DNA from: Acanthamoeba castellanii str. Neff
Taxonomy: Eukaryota > Discosea > Longamoebia > Acanthamoebidae
Direction of reading: 5' to 3'
DNA: 33,390 bases
Assembly (NCBI RefSeq): GCF_000313135.1
Contig: NW_004457416.1
Location: 37,111-70,500, forward strand
Shown here: piece by piece, positions 1 to 10,976 of the stretch
How positions within the stretch are numbered: the stretch's first letter is position 1
How the letters are laid out: each line of letters begins with the position of its first letter
The notes under the pieces: generated by a model
What the model was told of the DNA's origin: nothing
Seen by the model: only the letters and a program-made list of their open reading frames with translations
The model's database searches: none
Position numbers and translations under genes: made by a program

Positions 1-1127
1 CAGTGTCCCACCAGGGTGCCTCGGCGATGAGCAGCGTCTTCTGGAGCGTCATGGGCAAGGCCACCGTGAGCTGGTCGATGGCGTAGAGGTAGAGCGTGAC
101 CTCGTTGTCGTCGACGATGCCCAGCGCCAGCTCGGCCAGGCCCGAGCCCTCGTAGTTGCCCAGGTTGACCGCCACGGCGTGCGGCTGCCGCAGCGAGACC
201 AGCGAGTGCGGCACCTCCGACACCATGGCCGCCGACGACTGCGACGTCTGCCGGAAGAGCGCCCACGAGACCGTGCTCCGATCGACGATCCATGCCACTG
301 CCAGCTATCCGTTGGTCGCGTGCAGTGAGAAGCGGGAGAATCAACCAGCCCAGAGCGCGGCGGGCGCGGCGGCGGGGCTGGAGTGGGTGGGAGCGGGTGG
401 GGGGGCGTACCATGGAGGGCATAGCGTTGACCTTGGCTGCGGCCAGCGAGTAGGAGAACCCGGCCGCGTCCAGCCGGCTCCCGCTCTCCACGCCGGCCGC
501 CGTCGCCGCCGAGCCATAGAGCATGATCGGGTATCTCTGGAACGGCACCGGCACCTCGACCGCCGTGGCGAACAGGCTCCGCAGCTTCTCGCTCTCCGCA
601 AAGCACCCCAGGCATGGCAGCAGGTCCTGCATGCTGGTCTTGGCCACGCCGCTGCCCCACACCTCGACTGACTCCATGCGCAGATCCCACATGAACACGT
701 GCAGTGCGCCGGTGTTGGCGTCGAGGAAGCCAAAGGCCAGCTCGGGGTAGCCGTCGTTGTCAAAGTCGCCCGTCGCCATCTCGATGTGCCCGCCCTCGCC
801 CAGCACCACCGCGCTCCCGCCCACGGCCAGATCGCGCACCACCACCGTCGTGGGCTCGCTGTTGGAGCCCACCCACGTGAAGGAGGCGTGCAGCGCGCCG
901 CCCTCGTATCCGAACAGGGTCACCACCTCGTCCTTCCAGTCGTTGTCCAAGTCGGCGCTCGCGCTCGCCATCACCATCTTCTTGCCCACGGCCGGCGTGT
1001 CCGTGTGCTTGAACGCCGCGTTGGCATCTACCCTCCATTCCCACCCCCCACCGCCGCCACCACCACCGCCATTAGTGCACCGTTGTTATTTGTTACGGGA
1101 GCCGACCCACCATTCACTTGAGCGCGC

Positions 1128-1204
<77 letters not shown>

Positions 1205-4200
1205 CGCATCCAACAACTACCAACAACCAACACAACTCACGCACCTTTGCACCGGGCCTGCACCATGAGTGCCTTCTTCACCCGCGGCTCCGAGCTGCAC
1301 TCCATGCTCAGGTCGCGCGCCACCACCACCACGCTCCCGTTGTTGTCGAGGCGCGGGCGGAAGAAGGGCTCCGTGTGGTGGCGCACCATGGTCGACTTCA
1401 AGTAGTGGTCCTCCGTGCCGCCATAGGTCACCGGCGCCATGTGTGCCTGCGCGTGGTGCTCGCGCGACTCGTACAGCGCCTGCCGTCGCGTCGACCGCTC
1501 GGCCCGCAGCGACCGGTCCTCGCGGCACTCGACCTGCTCGTCGGCGCACAGGAACGGCTCGCCCTCGGTCTCGCCATAGAGCGTGTCAACGGCGCGCACC
1601 GCACACGACGTATGGCCCACGCACGCGCTCGCCACGCGCTTCTTGACCGTGGCCGCCGAGGCCTCGCACGCGTCGTGCACCGTGAGCGGCTTCATTGTGG
1701 CGACATCCTCGCACGAGCCCTCGATGCGGCCGTAGCGCGCCCACACGATCTCCGAGATGATGCTGCCGACGGGGCATTCGAGGAACACAGTGTCGTCGTC
1801 GGCGGCGGCACGCGCGTACAGCTGCCCTTGGCCGAAGCCGCAGATGGCCTCCGCCCCTGCACACCACCACCACCACCACCACCACCACCACCACCACCAC
1901 CACCACCACCACCACCACCACCACCACCACCACCACCACCACCACCACCACCACCCATTAATCACTGCTTTTCTTATTTGCATTTTACAAATACGCCAAG
2001 AGAGAGAACCCACTAATTATTAAATCAATAATAGGAAAAGATGTGGAAAAGATGATCGAGGTGTTAGGCGGGGTTGGGTTGGGTTGATTTCGTTGAAGCA
2101 GATCCTGCCCGGTACATACAGGCAGAGGGGGGGGTTGAGGTCCAGGTGGGGTGGGGGGGGGTGAGATACCTTGGAAATGGAGGCAGTTGTCCGAGGTAAA
2201 GTCGAGCCACCAGTCGCGCACGAAACCCGTCCCCGTTGCGTTATCCCTGTGTTCCACGTTGAGATGCCAGTCGGCCCGCACGGGCCGGCCCGCCAGCGAG
2301 CCCAGGTCGGGCACCGTGCTCACTGTGAATTGCTGTGGCGTGGTGGCGCCTGCTGCATCGCCCGCCAAAATCAAACACATCCATCAACCAACAGAGCAAA
2401 GAGAAGAAAAAGAAGAAATAAATCTCTCTGTGTGGGAGGCCATGATGAGAGAGAGAGAGAGAGAGAGAGAAAAGGGGACGTACTGCCAAAGTCCTTGAGG
2501 AGGACGGTGGTGCGCATGTTGGTGGCGCGAGGCAGCGCGCTCTGCTTGCCCTCACGCGTGAGCGTGATGCGGACGTCGTTGGGCGCGCTGTGCACCAGCA
2601 CCACGTTGACCGTCACCGAGCTCACGCACTCGGTCTCGCCCACGCCCACGCTCGACAGGGCGAACTTGCGCGGCACGTTGCCCACCCTGTCCCACGACTT
2701 TATCGACCTTGTCATCACTCCTGCCGTTGTCGCCGACCCCCGCCCCCCACCGCGCGCGCGCAGCCGCATGCATGGTCACCACCACAGTGAGCGACACAAA
2801 CTGCACGGCACCCTCCAAGTTTGCGCGCGGGGAAGCGGGTACCGGCTTTGAGCTCGTCGGTGTGGGAGTCGCAAAAGTAGGGGTCGCTGATGCCCTGGGC
2901 GTGCACCATGTGCACCGAGCCCATGGACACCTCCGACGGCCCGCTCTCGAAGGCCACGCTCACCGTCTGCCGCTGGCTGAACCACCGGCCCTCGATGCGC
3001 TCGAACAGGGCCTCGAGCACGCCCAACCTGTCCGCCGCTCCCGTGTTGGGCGACACCTGTTGTGTGGTCACCGTGGTGTGAGCAACGGTTGGGTGGGGGT
3101 GGTTCAGAGAAGGTAAGGGGACGCTGCGGCGGCGGCTGCGGCGGCGGCGGCGGGAAAAGGAATGACCGTTTGGGCGAGGTTCTTGTCGAAGAGAGGAAGC
3201 GCAGTATCGCGATCGCGCAGACTCTCGGCCCACGAGATGCTCGACGGCAACATGGACCGCACCGGCAGCGTCATGTCGCCCAGGCCCTTGACCTCGAACG
3301 CCAGCCCCGTTTGGGTGAGCTGCACGAGCTGGGTGGCCGCGCCGTCAAAGGCCACCACGTGGGCCAGGTAGGTGCCGGCAAAGTCGAACGACACGGGCAA
3401 CTCGTAATAGGCGCATGTCGGGTCGCGCTCGCTCTTTGCTCGGCACGCCGAGAATCTGAACTGCTTGGCCACGCCTCCGTTCACCCCCACCTATTTCATT
3501 ATTATATCATATCATGTGTTGTATGTTGTGTCGTGTCGTGTCGTGTCGGGTGTGGCGTGTGTCAGTCATTCATTTGTACATGTTCAGGTTTTCCAACTGG
3601 TCCCGGGGGGGGGCAGCCGTTGGAGAGAACAGAGAAGAAGGCGTGGGCGAGGCAAACCTGGGGCTGGCGCGAAGGGCCTGCGAAAAAGTCGAGGAAGAAC
3701 AGGTCGGCGTCCTCGCCGCCCACCCGGTTGTTCCCGTCCGCGTCGCACAGGCTCACGCGCGCGCTCTGCTCGCGCAGCACCCGCATCTCGCCCCCGTCGG
3801 CTTCGTTGCCCACGGCCTTCACGATCGAGCTCGCCATGTCGAGCGGCCCGTAAAGCGCGAAGGTGCCCTTGACCTTGGACTCAATTGACCGGTTCCCAGC
3901 ACCAGGGTTGGACTTCCACCAGACGGCCACCGTGAGTTGCGACCCGATGATCTTGGTTCCATTGGCACGCACGTAGTCCGCCAGGTGGTGGGCGGGCATG
4001 ATGCACAGGCCAGAGATGGTGAGCGAGTCCGACTGGGCCACAAATCGGCCGTCATAGGGCGTCACCTTACCCTCCCATACGTCGGTATCTCGATTCATGT
4101 TTCCCGTCCTGTGGTGGTGGTGGTGGTGGTGTTGGTGGTGGTGGTGGTGGTGGTGGTGATGTTGGTGGAAAATGATGACTATGACGGAGAGGGAGCCGAG

Positions 4201-5081
4201 GACGTACTCGACAGTGGTGGCGTGCGAGATCACGCATTTGGCCATCATGGACAAGTTGGCCCGGGGGATCACAAGGCCCACGAGGGCGATCACCGTTTCC
4301 GTCTCGCGCGTGTGGTCACCTCCCAGCGGCGCCGTGGACCGCAGAATCGGCTCCTCGTCACCATACTCTGCTCACCAACACACGCACGGTACGTAATTCA
4401 TTATTATTATTATAATTCAACCAACGAAAGAGAACGTAAGAGTGAGTTGATGGGTGGTGATGGTCTGGGGTGGGCGGCGACGGCGGGGGGGAGGGGCACG
4501 AACCGTTTTCGCACCACTCTCCGTAAGCGAGCTCGGGGCACACGCACTCGACGTTGGAGATGTCCTTCGACCACCAGCAGGCGCCGCCATGCAGGCACTC
4601 CTGCCCGCACTTTGCGAAGCTCGTAGGGGCCGTGCGCGACAGGCCGAACCGGGTCTCCACCTGCACCTGCAGGTCGAGAGAGCTCACCATGGCCGACTCG
4701 GGCTTGACCAGGTTACATGTGATCTCCACCGCTGTAGCCCCCAAAACCCCCCCCACCACGCACCACGCACCACACAACCCACAAAACAGGGTTGAACTGT
4801 TTTAGAGAGAGAGGGAGAGAGAGAGTGTGTTCGTTGGCTTTTGGTTGTTGGTCGTGGTACCGGAGGCTTGGATAGAGTTGGCGATGCACGCAGTGCTGCC
4901 ACCACCATCACCACCACCACCGGTGATCTGCACCACAGGCAGCTCCTGCGGGTCCGGGTGGAGGTCCCTGCCGGTGATGCGCAGCTTCGGCACGTTGTTG
5001 ACCAGGGTGACCTGGGTTCCCATGATCCGCGGCGCTGCCTCCTGCACTCCCGCCGCCGCCGCCGCCCACAAACACCAGAGG

Positions 5082-5154
<73 letters not shown>

Positions 5155-6018
5155 TGAGGAGGAGGAAGAAGGCAAACCCAGCCACTATCAACACCACTAC
5201 CCGACATAGCATGACACGACACGGCCAGCGCCACGGCACGTGAAAAAAGAAGGAGTGGAGGGGGGGGCAAAGAAGGAGACTCGCGCGAGCGGGGGCGTTA
5301 CCGACACAGTGCTGGATGCGATCTTGGTCACTCTGCCTTCGATCGTGGTGCTGCAGTACCCATCCCACGGCATGCTGTCCCTGTTTTGGAAGGTCATGGT
5401 CCTGGACCAGGTCTGTGTTTGGCCCGTGCTCATCGCGGGGAAGGTGAACTCGTCCTGCACGCGCTGCGACGGATCGTCGCCGTGGGCCCAGGAGCAAATC
5501 GCGCCGTCAGCGTCTTTCTCCCAGGCGTCGATCTTGATCGTCAGCTGCGAGCTCTGAGTCGTGAAGTCGGCCTCCCACTGGAGCGCTTGCTCCCACGGCA
5601 GGTTGTTGTCGCTGTTGCCCGTCACGCACATGCTCTTTCCGTCGACGATGACGTTCCACGCCCACTCTTCTTCCCCATCATTCCAGTCCAAGCTGCCGCG
5701 CCGCCCGGGTGGCAAGAAAGAATCAGACAGCTTTGCTATTTAAGTATGGATGGATGGATGGATGTATAGGTACCCCCCCTTCCGCACTCAAACAACACAG
5801 ACAAAAAGGAAGGAAGGAAAGGAGAAGGGCAGCCTGTACTGTTGACACCAATAGGTAAGCTGCACCTTGGTGATGGTGACGGTGTAGTCGTCGGCCGCCG
5901 CTTGAGGTAACATCGTCATCAGCATCATGCTGCTGCTGCTGCTGAGAGCAAACAGCGCCAAGAGGGAGACCAGAAGCCCTTGCCATCGGCCAGATGGAAC
6001 GAAAGGAGGCGGCCTCAT
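1..6018 (-). CDS. Large secreted multidomain lectin/FG-GAP protein, left copy (13 exons, 3' end beyond the window)
   Basis: The start is the ATG at 6018, followed by a signal peptide (basic start, then 'LLVSLLALFALSSSS'). Exons I can phase: 6018-5840, 5692-5302, 5041-4861, 4731-4504, 4367-4208, 4108-3658, 3490-3167, 3056 to about 2,800 (donor unsure), about 2,720-2484, 2352-2170, 1856-1245, 1027-411, and 304 to beyond base 1. All use GT-AG, and phases agree across junctions. Domains in order: exon 4 is EGF-like (CGQECLHGGAC...CVC); exon 6 has a dockerin/EF-hand-like loop (DADGNNRVGGEDADLFF); exons 9-10 resemble a proprotein-convertase P domain (ending in GFVRDWWLDF); exon 11 is a SUEL/galactose-binding lectin domain (ECPVGSIISEIVWARYGR, Cys-rich); exon 12 has FG-GAP repeats with a calcium loop (GDFDNDGYPELAFG). 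Likely secreted or cell-surface and carbohydrate-binding. The domain calls are recognition by eye; the biological role is unknown. Confidence 0.8.
1129..1202. repeat. (CA)n microsatellite in intron 11 of the left gene
   Basis: An uninterrupted CA run of about 36 units between the donor at 1244 and the acceptor before exon 12. On the gene's sense strand it reads (GT)n. Confidence 0.95.
1860..1954. repeat. (CAC)n microsatellite next to the exon 11 acceptor
   Basis: About 31 CAC units end 4 bases from the CAG acceptor of the lectin exon. On the sense strand the intron reads (GTG)n directly up to TGCAG, so repeat length changes act right at the splice site. Confidence 0.95.
2446..2470. repeat. 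(GA)n microsatellite in intron 9
   Basis: A short GA run just downstream (sense strand) of the GTACGT donor at 2483. Confidence 0.85.
3122..3155. repeat. GCC/GCT-type triplet repeat in intron 7 (left)
   Basis: An imperfect GGC/GCT run in intron 3057-3166, mirrored at about 33,157-33,188. It reads as poly-Ala if the intron is translated, which is not the likely frame. Confidence 0.8.
4110..4162. repeat. (TGG)n microsatellite in intron 5 (left)
   Basis: An imperfect TGG run filling half of the 99-base intron 4109-4207, next to the CACAG acceptor. Mirrored and shorter at 32,066-32,111. Confidence 0.9.
5088..5153. repeat. (CA)n microsatellite in intron 2 (left)
   Basis: About 32 CA units in intron 5042-5301. 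The mirrored intron (30,981-31,160) has only about 20 GT units, which explains most of its 80-base shorter length. Confidence 0.9.
5746..5765. repeat. (GGAT)n microsatellite in intron 1 (left)
   Basis: A run of ATGG/GGAT units in intron 5693-5839. The mirrored CCAT run at about 30,508-30,538 is longer. Confidence 0.8.
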
Positions 6019-6275
6019 CCCGTTTTCTCCGTTGCCGTTGGCAGGACCGAGGACTAAGTATTTACTTTTTGTTTGCTCTCTTCTGGTGTCAGAGGGTCTT
6101 TTCTTTCAGTTCAAAAGAAACGCCTGCTGCCGCGTTTCACTTCACTCGCTTCCTATTTTGGACACCACCTTCTTTTGTTTAATTCATTATAATTACTTAT
6201 TATTATTATTTTGTTGTTTTAAATCGAGGACACCTGGGCACAGACATGTCGAGCTCCTCCTCTACTGCACTCTGA
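6019..6275 (-). promoter_or_regulatory. Intergenic region: 3' end of upstream gene and probable promoter/5' UTR of the lectin-family gene (left)
   Basis: About 257 bases separate the stop at 6276 from the ATG at 6018. The distal half is AT-rich (ATT/TAA repeats near 6,180-6,225); the half next to the ATG is conserved with 29,988-30,254. No clear TATA box is visible. It must hold both the 3' processing signal of one gene and the promoter of the next. Confidence 0.35.
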
Positions 6276-6866
6276 TCAGTTAAAGAGAGGGGCGCAGGTC
6301 TCGAACGTGCCGTAGGACAGCTCGTCGTGCGGGGCAGTGCTGTTGCCGTAGGCCATCATCATCTCTTCGGCGTTGCACCGCCGGTCCACGTAGAACGCCG
6401 TCCAGGGGCTCATTCTATTGAATGAGGTCCACGTCCATGAGCAGATGGGACCGGGGGCCGGGATGCCTCCACACTCGTTATACATGGTTTCCGGGTCGCC
6501 GACATCAAACATCCCGATGACATAGCCGTCGCAGGTGATGGTGGCGCTGACCCAATTGCCGTCGTTGGCCATGAACCCGTCGACGGGGACGTAGTTGATC
6601 GCATCAAGCTTAACCGGGCTGACCAAGTAGTTCCTGCTGTCGCCGTTGAAGTTGATATTCACCGAGCAGGAGTAGTCCCACGTGCTGTTCGACGCTGATG
6701 TGCTGTTCGACTCTGACGTGCTGTTCGACGCTGACATGCTGTTCGACTCCATGTCCCAGGGTTTAGCAAAGGCCCAGAAGGCGAACCCGTTGGCATGCCA
6801 GCAGCAAGCTGGTCCGCAACCGGAGCCCGCGCAGATGGCGTAGGACGCAGTCACCATCATGTTGCT
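6276..6866 (-). CDS. C-terminal part of an upstream secreted-type protein, left copy
   Basis: An open frame ends at TGA 6278-6276 and reads without a stop back past 6,866, where an in-frame MMVTASYAICAG lies at the edge of the low-GC island. I do not recognise the family. Visible features: many Cys residues (CAGSGCGPACCW), a short Asn/Ser tandem repeat (ASNSTSESNSTSASNST, several N-glycosylation sequons), and a Trp/Cys-rich C-terminus ending FETCAPLFN. It lies head-to-tail with the lectin gene, about 257 bases before that gene's ATG. Its 5' part is missing or replaced: upstream sequence is AT-rich, with no continuing GC-rich exon. It looks like a real host exon cut by the island; whether 6,866 is a true start is unclear. 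Confidence 0.6.
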   Translation of the reverse strand, partial: SNMMVTASYAICAGSGCGPACCWHANGFAFWAFAKPWDMESNSMSASNSTSESNSTSASNSTWDYSCSVNINFNGDSRNYLVSPVKLDAINYVPVDGFMANDGNWVSATITCDGYVIGMFDVGDPETMYNECGGIPAPGPICSWTWTSFNRMSPWTAFYVDRRCNAEEMMMAYGNSTAPHDELSYGTFETCAPLFN

Positions 6867-7210
6867 ACTAACAGTTTTTTTCGGCAAGTAATGGAAATTG
6901 ATGGAGGGTAAGAAAGCAAAGGCATGGTGCATTTTGAAGTTGTTCAGCAAAACAAGCTAAGTTCAGATTTTCTGGATTGTGTACATGTGCACAATAAACT
7001 TAGTATCAGCAGGTTGAACAGGTAGTCATCATGTATGTGTACACAATAAAATGAGTGTCCTGTTTTACAGTTTTTGTCCATGCTTGTCACCCTGCTACCA
7101 CCAGCCAGGGCCAACAACAAGTAACTTTTGAAGCTCCTGCTGAAGGAGCTTACTGCCCCATTGCATATATGCTATTTTCAAAGCCCATTATGCTATGAAA
7201 CTGCAGGACA
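6867..7210. other. Left junction of the CpG-poor island; no gene seen
   Basis: Composition changes near 6,870 from GC-rich host exon to AT-rich DNA. I see no convincing coding frame. Two decayed members of palindrome family 1 occur at about 6,978-6,997 and 7,028-7,047 (outer bases AT...AT instead of GT...AC). Confidence 0.5.
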
Positions 7211-7620
7211 TTCTGTCACATACACATATGTGACAAAAGTGAGTGTCTAGATAGAAATGTATATTTTTTGGATGGATATATATTTTTGTCTGGTTAAATC
7301 CTAGCAGGAAAGGACCAAAAAAATGTGTGTAGTTGTTGCATATGTGTACACAACAAAAGTGAGTGTCTGGATAAATATTTTTTGGTTGGAAAAACATTTT
7401 TTGTCCAGTTAAATCCTAGCAGGAAAGGACTGGAAAAACATGTGTAGTTGTTGTGTACATGTATGCAACAAAAGTGAGTGTCTGGATATATATTTTTTGG
7501 TTGGATATATATTTTATGTCCAGTTAAAGCCCAGCATGAAAGGACTGAAAAAAACGTGTGCAGTTGTTGTGTACACATATGTGACAAAAGTAAGTGTCTG
7601 GATAGAAATTTTTGGTTGTC
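7211..7620. repeat. Tandem array, about 3.5 copies of a 115-120 base unit
   Basis: The landmark AAAAGT recurs at 7,235, 7,355, 7,470 and 7,586 (spacings 120, 115, 116). Each unit holds one copy of palindrome family 1 (7,215-7,234; 7,335-7,354; 7,450-7,469; 7,566-7,585), then AAAAGTGAGTGTCT, a TATATTTTTTGG block, and TTAAATCCTAGCAGGAAAGG. The last unit overlaps the outer end of the long inverted repeat at 7,582. Confidence 0.85.
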
Positions 7621-7856
7621 ACATATATGTACATGATAGAAATTGGTCATTACAGACCTTGACTGATGGCCCAGTTACAGTGTCATGTCTCTCATAATGA
7701 TGGTATTTGAATGTGCCATTTCTCAAGATGCTCCCAATTTTGTCTTGCTATTTTTAAATTAAAATCATTTTTGTGTTGTCAAAATGATTTATAGAGGCTT
7801 AAACTCACAAACAAAATCACTTTTCAAAATGACTGGACCTCTCATTTCATGACTGC
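7582..7856 (+). repeat. Left inverted end of the long-IR element
   Basis: Reverse complement of 11,622-11,897. It contains GACTGATGGCCCAGTTACAG and, at its inner edge, GGACCTCTCATTTCATGACT. A third, direct copy of the right end is at 12,750-12,951. Confidence 0.85.
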
Positions 7857-8448
7857 AAGTTGAGGAAAATGTTGACATGATTCAATGAAATAGTTGATGG
7901 AGTTCATGTAAACATAACCAGCCAGCTGTTCATTGTGAATAATCATTGGCTGGATGGGGTCAGAGGCGTGTGGAAATGTCTCACACTTGCTGAGGATGTC
8001 TGACTTACTACCTCCAGCCGCCTTGACATCATTAACATTCTTGTTACAATACTTGTAATTCTTCATTGTAAATTGTAAATTGAGGTTGCTCTTTCACAAC
8101 TCTATATATAAATGTAACATAAAATAATCTTTAAGTTAAATAATTGTAACATACTTTTGTGGTCTGTTCACATGGACACTTTTTGTCAGTGGACAAAGTG
8201 GCTAGACTTGATTATATAAAAATTGACCACATTGGCCAATGGACACTACCAGGTATGCCTGTCCTCAGCCAGTGTTCAATAAACAGAGGCACATTGCCTG
8301 TCAGCTTACTCCTCATTATCCAGTATATCCATGACATCTTATTCATGAGACTGTCCATAAATTTAGGTTACGATTAATTAATTAAAGATAAATATATGTT
8401 ACATTATACACAATCAACAATTACCAATTACAAATTACAAATTTACCA
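7857..8448. other. AT-rich stretch without a recognisable gene
   Basis: Short frames only. Stops are frequent on both strands, and no motif, repeat or RNA structure stood out apart from general AT richness near 8,095-8,160 and 8,365-8,450. Confidence 0.4.
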
Positions 8449-8755
8449 ATGAATGCAATTTACATGTTTATGCTGAAGCAGGAAGTTAAGGTAATCTGTA
8501 AACTCCTTGACTGTTCCCATATCTTGGCCAAAGTTGATATTGACAAGATGGGACATGCAATTAAGAGACTGCACAGATTAGAACAAATCAAACATTGGAA
8601 AATACTGGAAAGATGCACTTGGTCAACTTCATGCATATGGTTACTTTTACCCAGAACATCAAAAAAGAGTCCACTTCTTTGGTGCCCTGCCCTCTGAATC
8701 TGAACAAGTGATGATTTGTGAAATCATGATGAGTAATAACATACAAGGTTGAACC
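8449..8755 (+). pseudogene. Nuclease-like protein remnant (frameshifted)
   Basis: The first frame runs from ATG 8,449 through a KMGHAIKRLHRLEQI stretch. After about 8,590 the sensible reading moves to another frame, continuing WKDALGQLHAYGYF, then HQKRVHFFGALP, and stopping near 8,755. The pattern K-x-x-x-GQL-x-x-Y followed by a R-V/L-H-x-F/L-G strand is one I associate with PD-(D/E)XK-type nuclease folds found in small virus-like elements; that link is inference from memory. The N-terminal acidic residues of such a fold cannot be assigned here. It converges with the minus-strand relic at 8,935-8,760. Confidence 0.35.
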
Positions 8756-8759
8756 TTTT

Positions 8760-8935
8760 TAAATTCTTAATGGTAATAATCAAAATTATTTTTTGGCATT
8801 ACACTTGCCTTACCGCCACTAGTTCCACTCAAAAGAATGAATCCCAATGCAGCTCTGGCGCCCAGGATCAAGGATTTATAATCTAGTTTGGGCAGCTTGT
8901 CCATCAATGACACTTTGTTTAATTAATTTAGATGT
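8760..8935 (-). pseudogene. Short conserved-looking protein fragment, family unknown
   Basis: Read from about 8,928, a frame gives DKLPKLDYKSLILGARAALG and ends around 8,770. It looks like the C-terminal piece of a protein cut by the transposase gene to its right: the relic ending at 10,043 on the same strand could be the other piece. No family recognised. Confidence 0.3.
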
Positions 8936-9126
8936 CCTAGCAGGGCATTGCACAGTTCCATCCTGCACAGTGCCAAACTGTCTCCTGCCAGTTTCCTCAA
9001 TGTTCCATACGTCCAACAAAAAATGGCTGGTCCCCATAGAGTTTTTTTTGTTGGTGTGCACTGAGGAAGACAACCATGGACATTGAAGAATGGGCTAATA
9101 AATGGAAAACTAGACCATGTATTCAT

Positions 9127-10013
9127 CTATGCATGGCTGTTGTGAACTCCAACAGCTGTCCAGAAGACACAGGTATGCTGTTCCTCCCCATCTGCAAAGG
9201 GACCCTTCAAGGCTGTGAAGGTCTCCTTCATCCTCCCAAACAGCCCCTCAACCCATGCACAAGTGGTGTGGATGAGCTTGTTGTTCTTCTTGTCCTCCTT
9301 GGTGAGCTGTTGGACTCCTTCCATGGTTGTAGCATCTCCTCTTGCACAGGCCTTGGGGGTCACAAACTTGACATTGTTGAGGGTGTTGCCCCATGAGAAG
9401 TGGTTGTTGCTGATGATGCTCCTGTGAGGTGTTCTTTGATCCAGTCTTGCTGTAGCTTGAGAAACTCGCCATCATGGAGCTTTGGTGTGTAGCCACCCCA
9501 GACTGCTTGAATCTTGCAGTTGGCATCTTGAAGGACCATGAAGTGCTGGGCTGGGCTGTTCTTCTTGAATGACCAGGAGGGATCCTTACATGAGATGGTG
9601 GACTTGCCCTCAAGCCTGAGGTCCATTGAGTCAATCCACAGGCAGGTGTCATGGATGATGCCAGTAAACTGATGATGACCAGCCATGTGTGCCCATTCCA
9701 CTTGGTTGCCAAGTTGTGTCTTCAATTTCCCCCATGCCTTGAAGTGATGACAAAGGATATGGGTGTTGTGGTGAAGGGTACAGTTGCCCCCTTTGAGCCA
9801 TGCCTTGACCATGTTGAACAGGTGATCATAGCTGATGGCGTAGAGGTCCTTGTAAAGGGCAAGCAGCACCCACTGACACACAAACATGCGCCCATGGTTC
9901 TGCCCCCAGAGGGCTGGCTGGCTATGCTCAGCAAATTGGATGATGTCCCTAACAATGTGCGCTGGGATGCAGCGTTCCACCTCCCTCATGAGTGCTGCCT
10001 GGGTGAGCTCCAT
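9127..10013 (-). pseudogene. DDE transposase, DDE_Tnp_4 (PIF/Harbinger/IS5-like) type, inactivated
   Basis: The frame opens before ATG 10,013 (no clear start upstream). An N-terminal helical part leads into the catalytic core: first Asp in LWIDSMDLRL, a strand with QHFMVLQDANCKIQAVWGG, then after a one-base frameshift near 9,420 the block IISNNHFSWGN, and the Glu in CAWVEGLFGRMK. This D...D...E order with the final VE-x-x-FGR-x-K helix is typical of DDE_Tnp_4. The second catalytic position reads Asn (codon 9,408-9,406) where family members have Asp, so the enzyme would be dead even without the frameshift. Terminal repeats of its own were not found; it may mobilise the surrounding element or be a nested insertion. 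About 300 residues remain, near the usual domain size. Confidence 0.65.
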
Positions 10014-10042
10014 TGCTTTCTTCTGTGCCCAGTCCTGTGTAC

Positions 10043-10310
10043 TTATACTGCAAATTTTTTATTGGCGAAAAGTTGTTGATGGGGGGCCAACGTTTTGTCT
10101 GCAATGTACAGAACAATGTTGTTATTGGGATACTCAGAGTAATTTACATTTAAAGGTGTACTGATGGGGACTTTGGGCAACTCAATTATTTGAGCAGATG
10201 GCTCCTTAGGAGACTGGGTGTAGAAGGCTGCACAGTAGCTGGGATAGGCTGTACCAGACTTGACTTTGGCACAGTATCTCTTTGCCACTCTTTCCTCATC
10301 ACTACCATTT
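10043..10310 (-). pseudogene. Protein fragment, family unknown (5' part missing)
   Basis: An open frame without an ATG: a TAA lies just upstream at about 10,323, then NGSDEERVAKRYCAKVKSG continues to a stop at 10,043. It may be an internal exon or the 5'-truncated remainder of a gene split by the DDE transposase. Its Pro/Tyr-rich centre (VPISTPLNVNYSEYP) resembles no family I know. Confidence 0.3.
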
Positions 10311-10378
10311 TTTGCTGTTTATATTATGTGCACTATAAAAATTGAGCTTACTTAATTACTTACCATAAATTAATTACT

Positions 10379-10837
10379 TTACTGCGCTGGCTCATCATCA
10401 ATAAAATCAGCCTGATTCTGGCAGTCTTCTTTCTGGATGTTTAAGGTATTCTGCAAATCCTCACCAGTTGACACAACCCTATTATGAATGTGTGCACTAT
10501 GACCTAGCAGTGCAATAACCTCAGTACACAGCTTATCCACATTGAACTGTACCTTTGTAAAGTGATGCACTTAAGACTGAAGCTCAATTTTCATGTCTAC
10601 ACCACAAGACTGGATTGAATTAGCTGCCATGTCCCTAGCCTTCAACATCTTCAAAATCACATCAGGTGACTGTTCAAAATAAGTGTCAACAAAATTCTTG
10701 AATTTATCATAGTATGCTTGCTCAGTTGCACTTAGCTTTTCTACTCGCCTTACCCTGTGATTGGTGTTGATAGAGATGTGAAAATTGCTAGTGTGTAGGC
10801 GGCGCCCATTTGCAATACTGTTCTTTTCCCTTGGCAT
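10379..10837 (-). pseudogene. Possible HUH/Rep-like protein remnant with internal loss
   Basis: ATG at 10,837 starts MPREKNSIANGRRLH, followed at about residue 18 by SNFHISINTNHR. That recalls the first motif of HUH (Rep-type) endonucleases and of related small proteins in virus-like elements. The frame stops at 10,571. Immediately after, a second frame (10,570-10,379) gives HHFTKVQFNVDKL and NTLNIQKED, which would fit the C-terminal side of the same fold. The part that should carry the His-x-His pair is absent, so the gene seems to have lost its middle. The family call is inference; an uncharacterised protein is the alternative. Confidence 0.35.
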
Positions 10838-10976
10838 GATTGACAATATTGCAACTAACAAAAAAATTGGTGCTCAAAAATAATAAAATACGTTTTTGCC
10901 AATTTACCTTTCCATTACCCTGACACCATTAATTTACAGGTAATTCCAAATTACAAGCCTCTTACTCCACCTGTGA

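Larger units (their letters stand above)
2920..6800. repeat. Left arm of large inverted repeat (host genes)
   Basis: It matches 29,670-33,390 in reverse complement over eight exons and seven introns plus the neighbouring upstream gene. Exon lengths are identical except exon 3. Intron lengths (left/right) are 147/156, 260/180, 129/137, 136/154, 99/86, 167/256 and 110/110, so divergence is mostly microsatellite length. The arm very likely continues past the right window edge. Confidence 0.85.

Noticed and set aside
49..763. Overlapping Arg/Ser/Pro-rich frames near the left edge
   Set aside because: Alternative frames of the GC-rich FG-GAP exons; splice-consistent reading supports the minus-strand gene only.
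1860..1954. Poly-His, poly-Val, poly-Trp or poly-Gly proteins over the (CAC)n run
   Set aside because: The repeat lies in an intron with a good TGCAG acceptor; these frames are shadows of a microsatellite.
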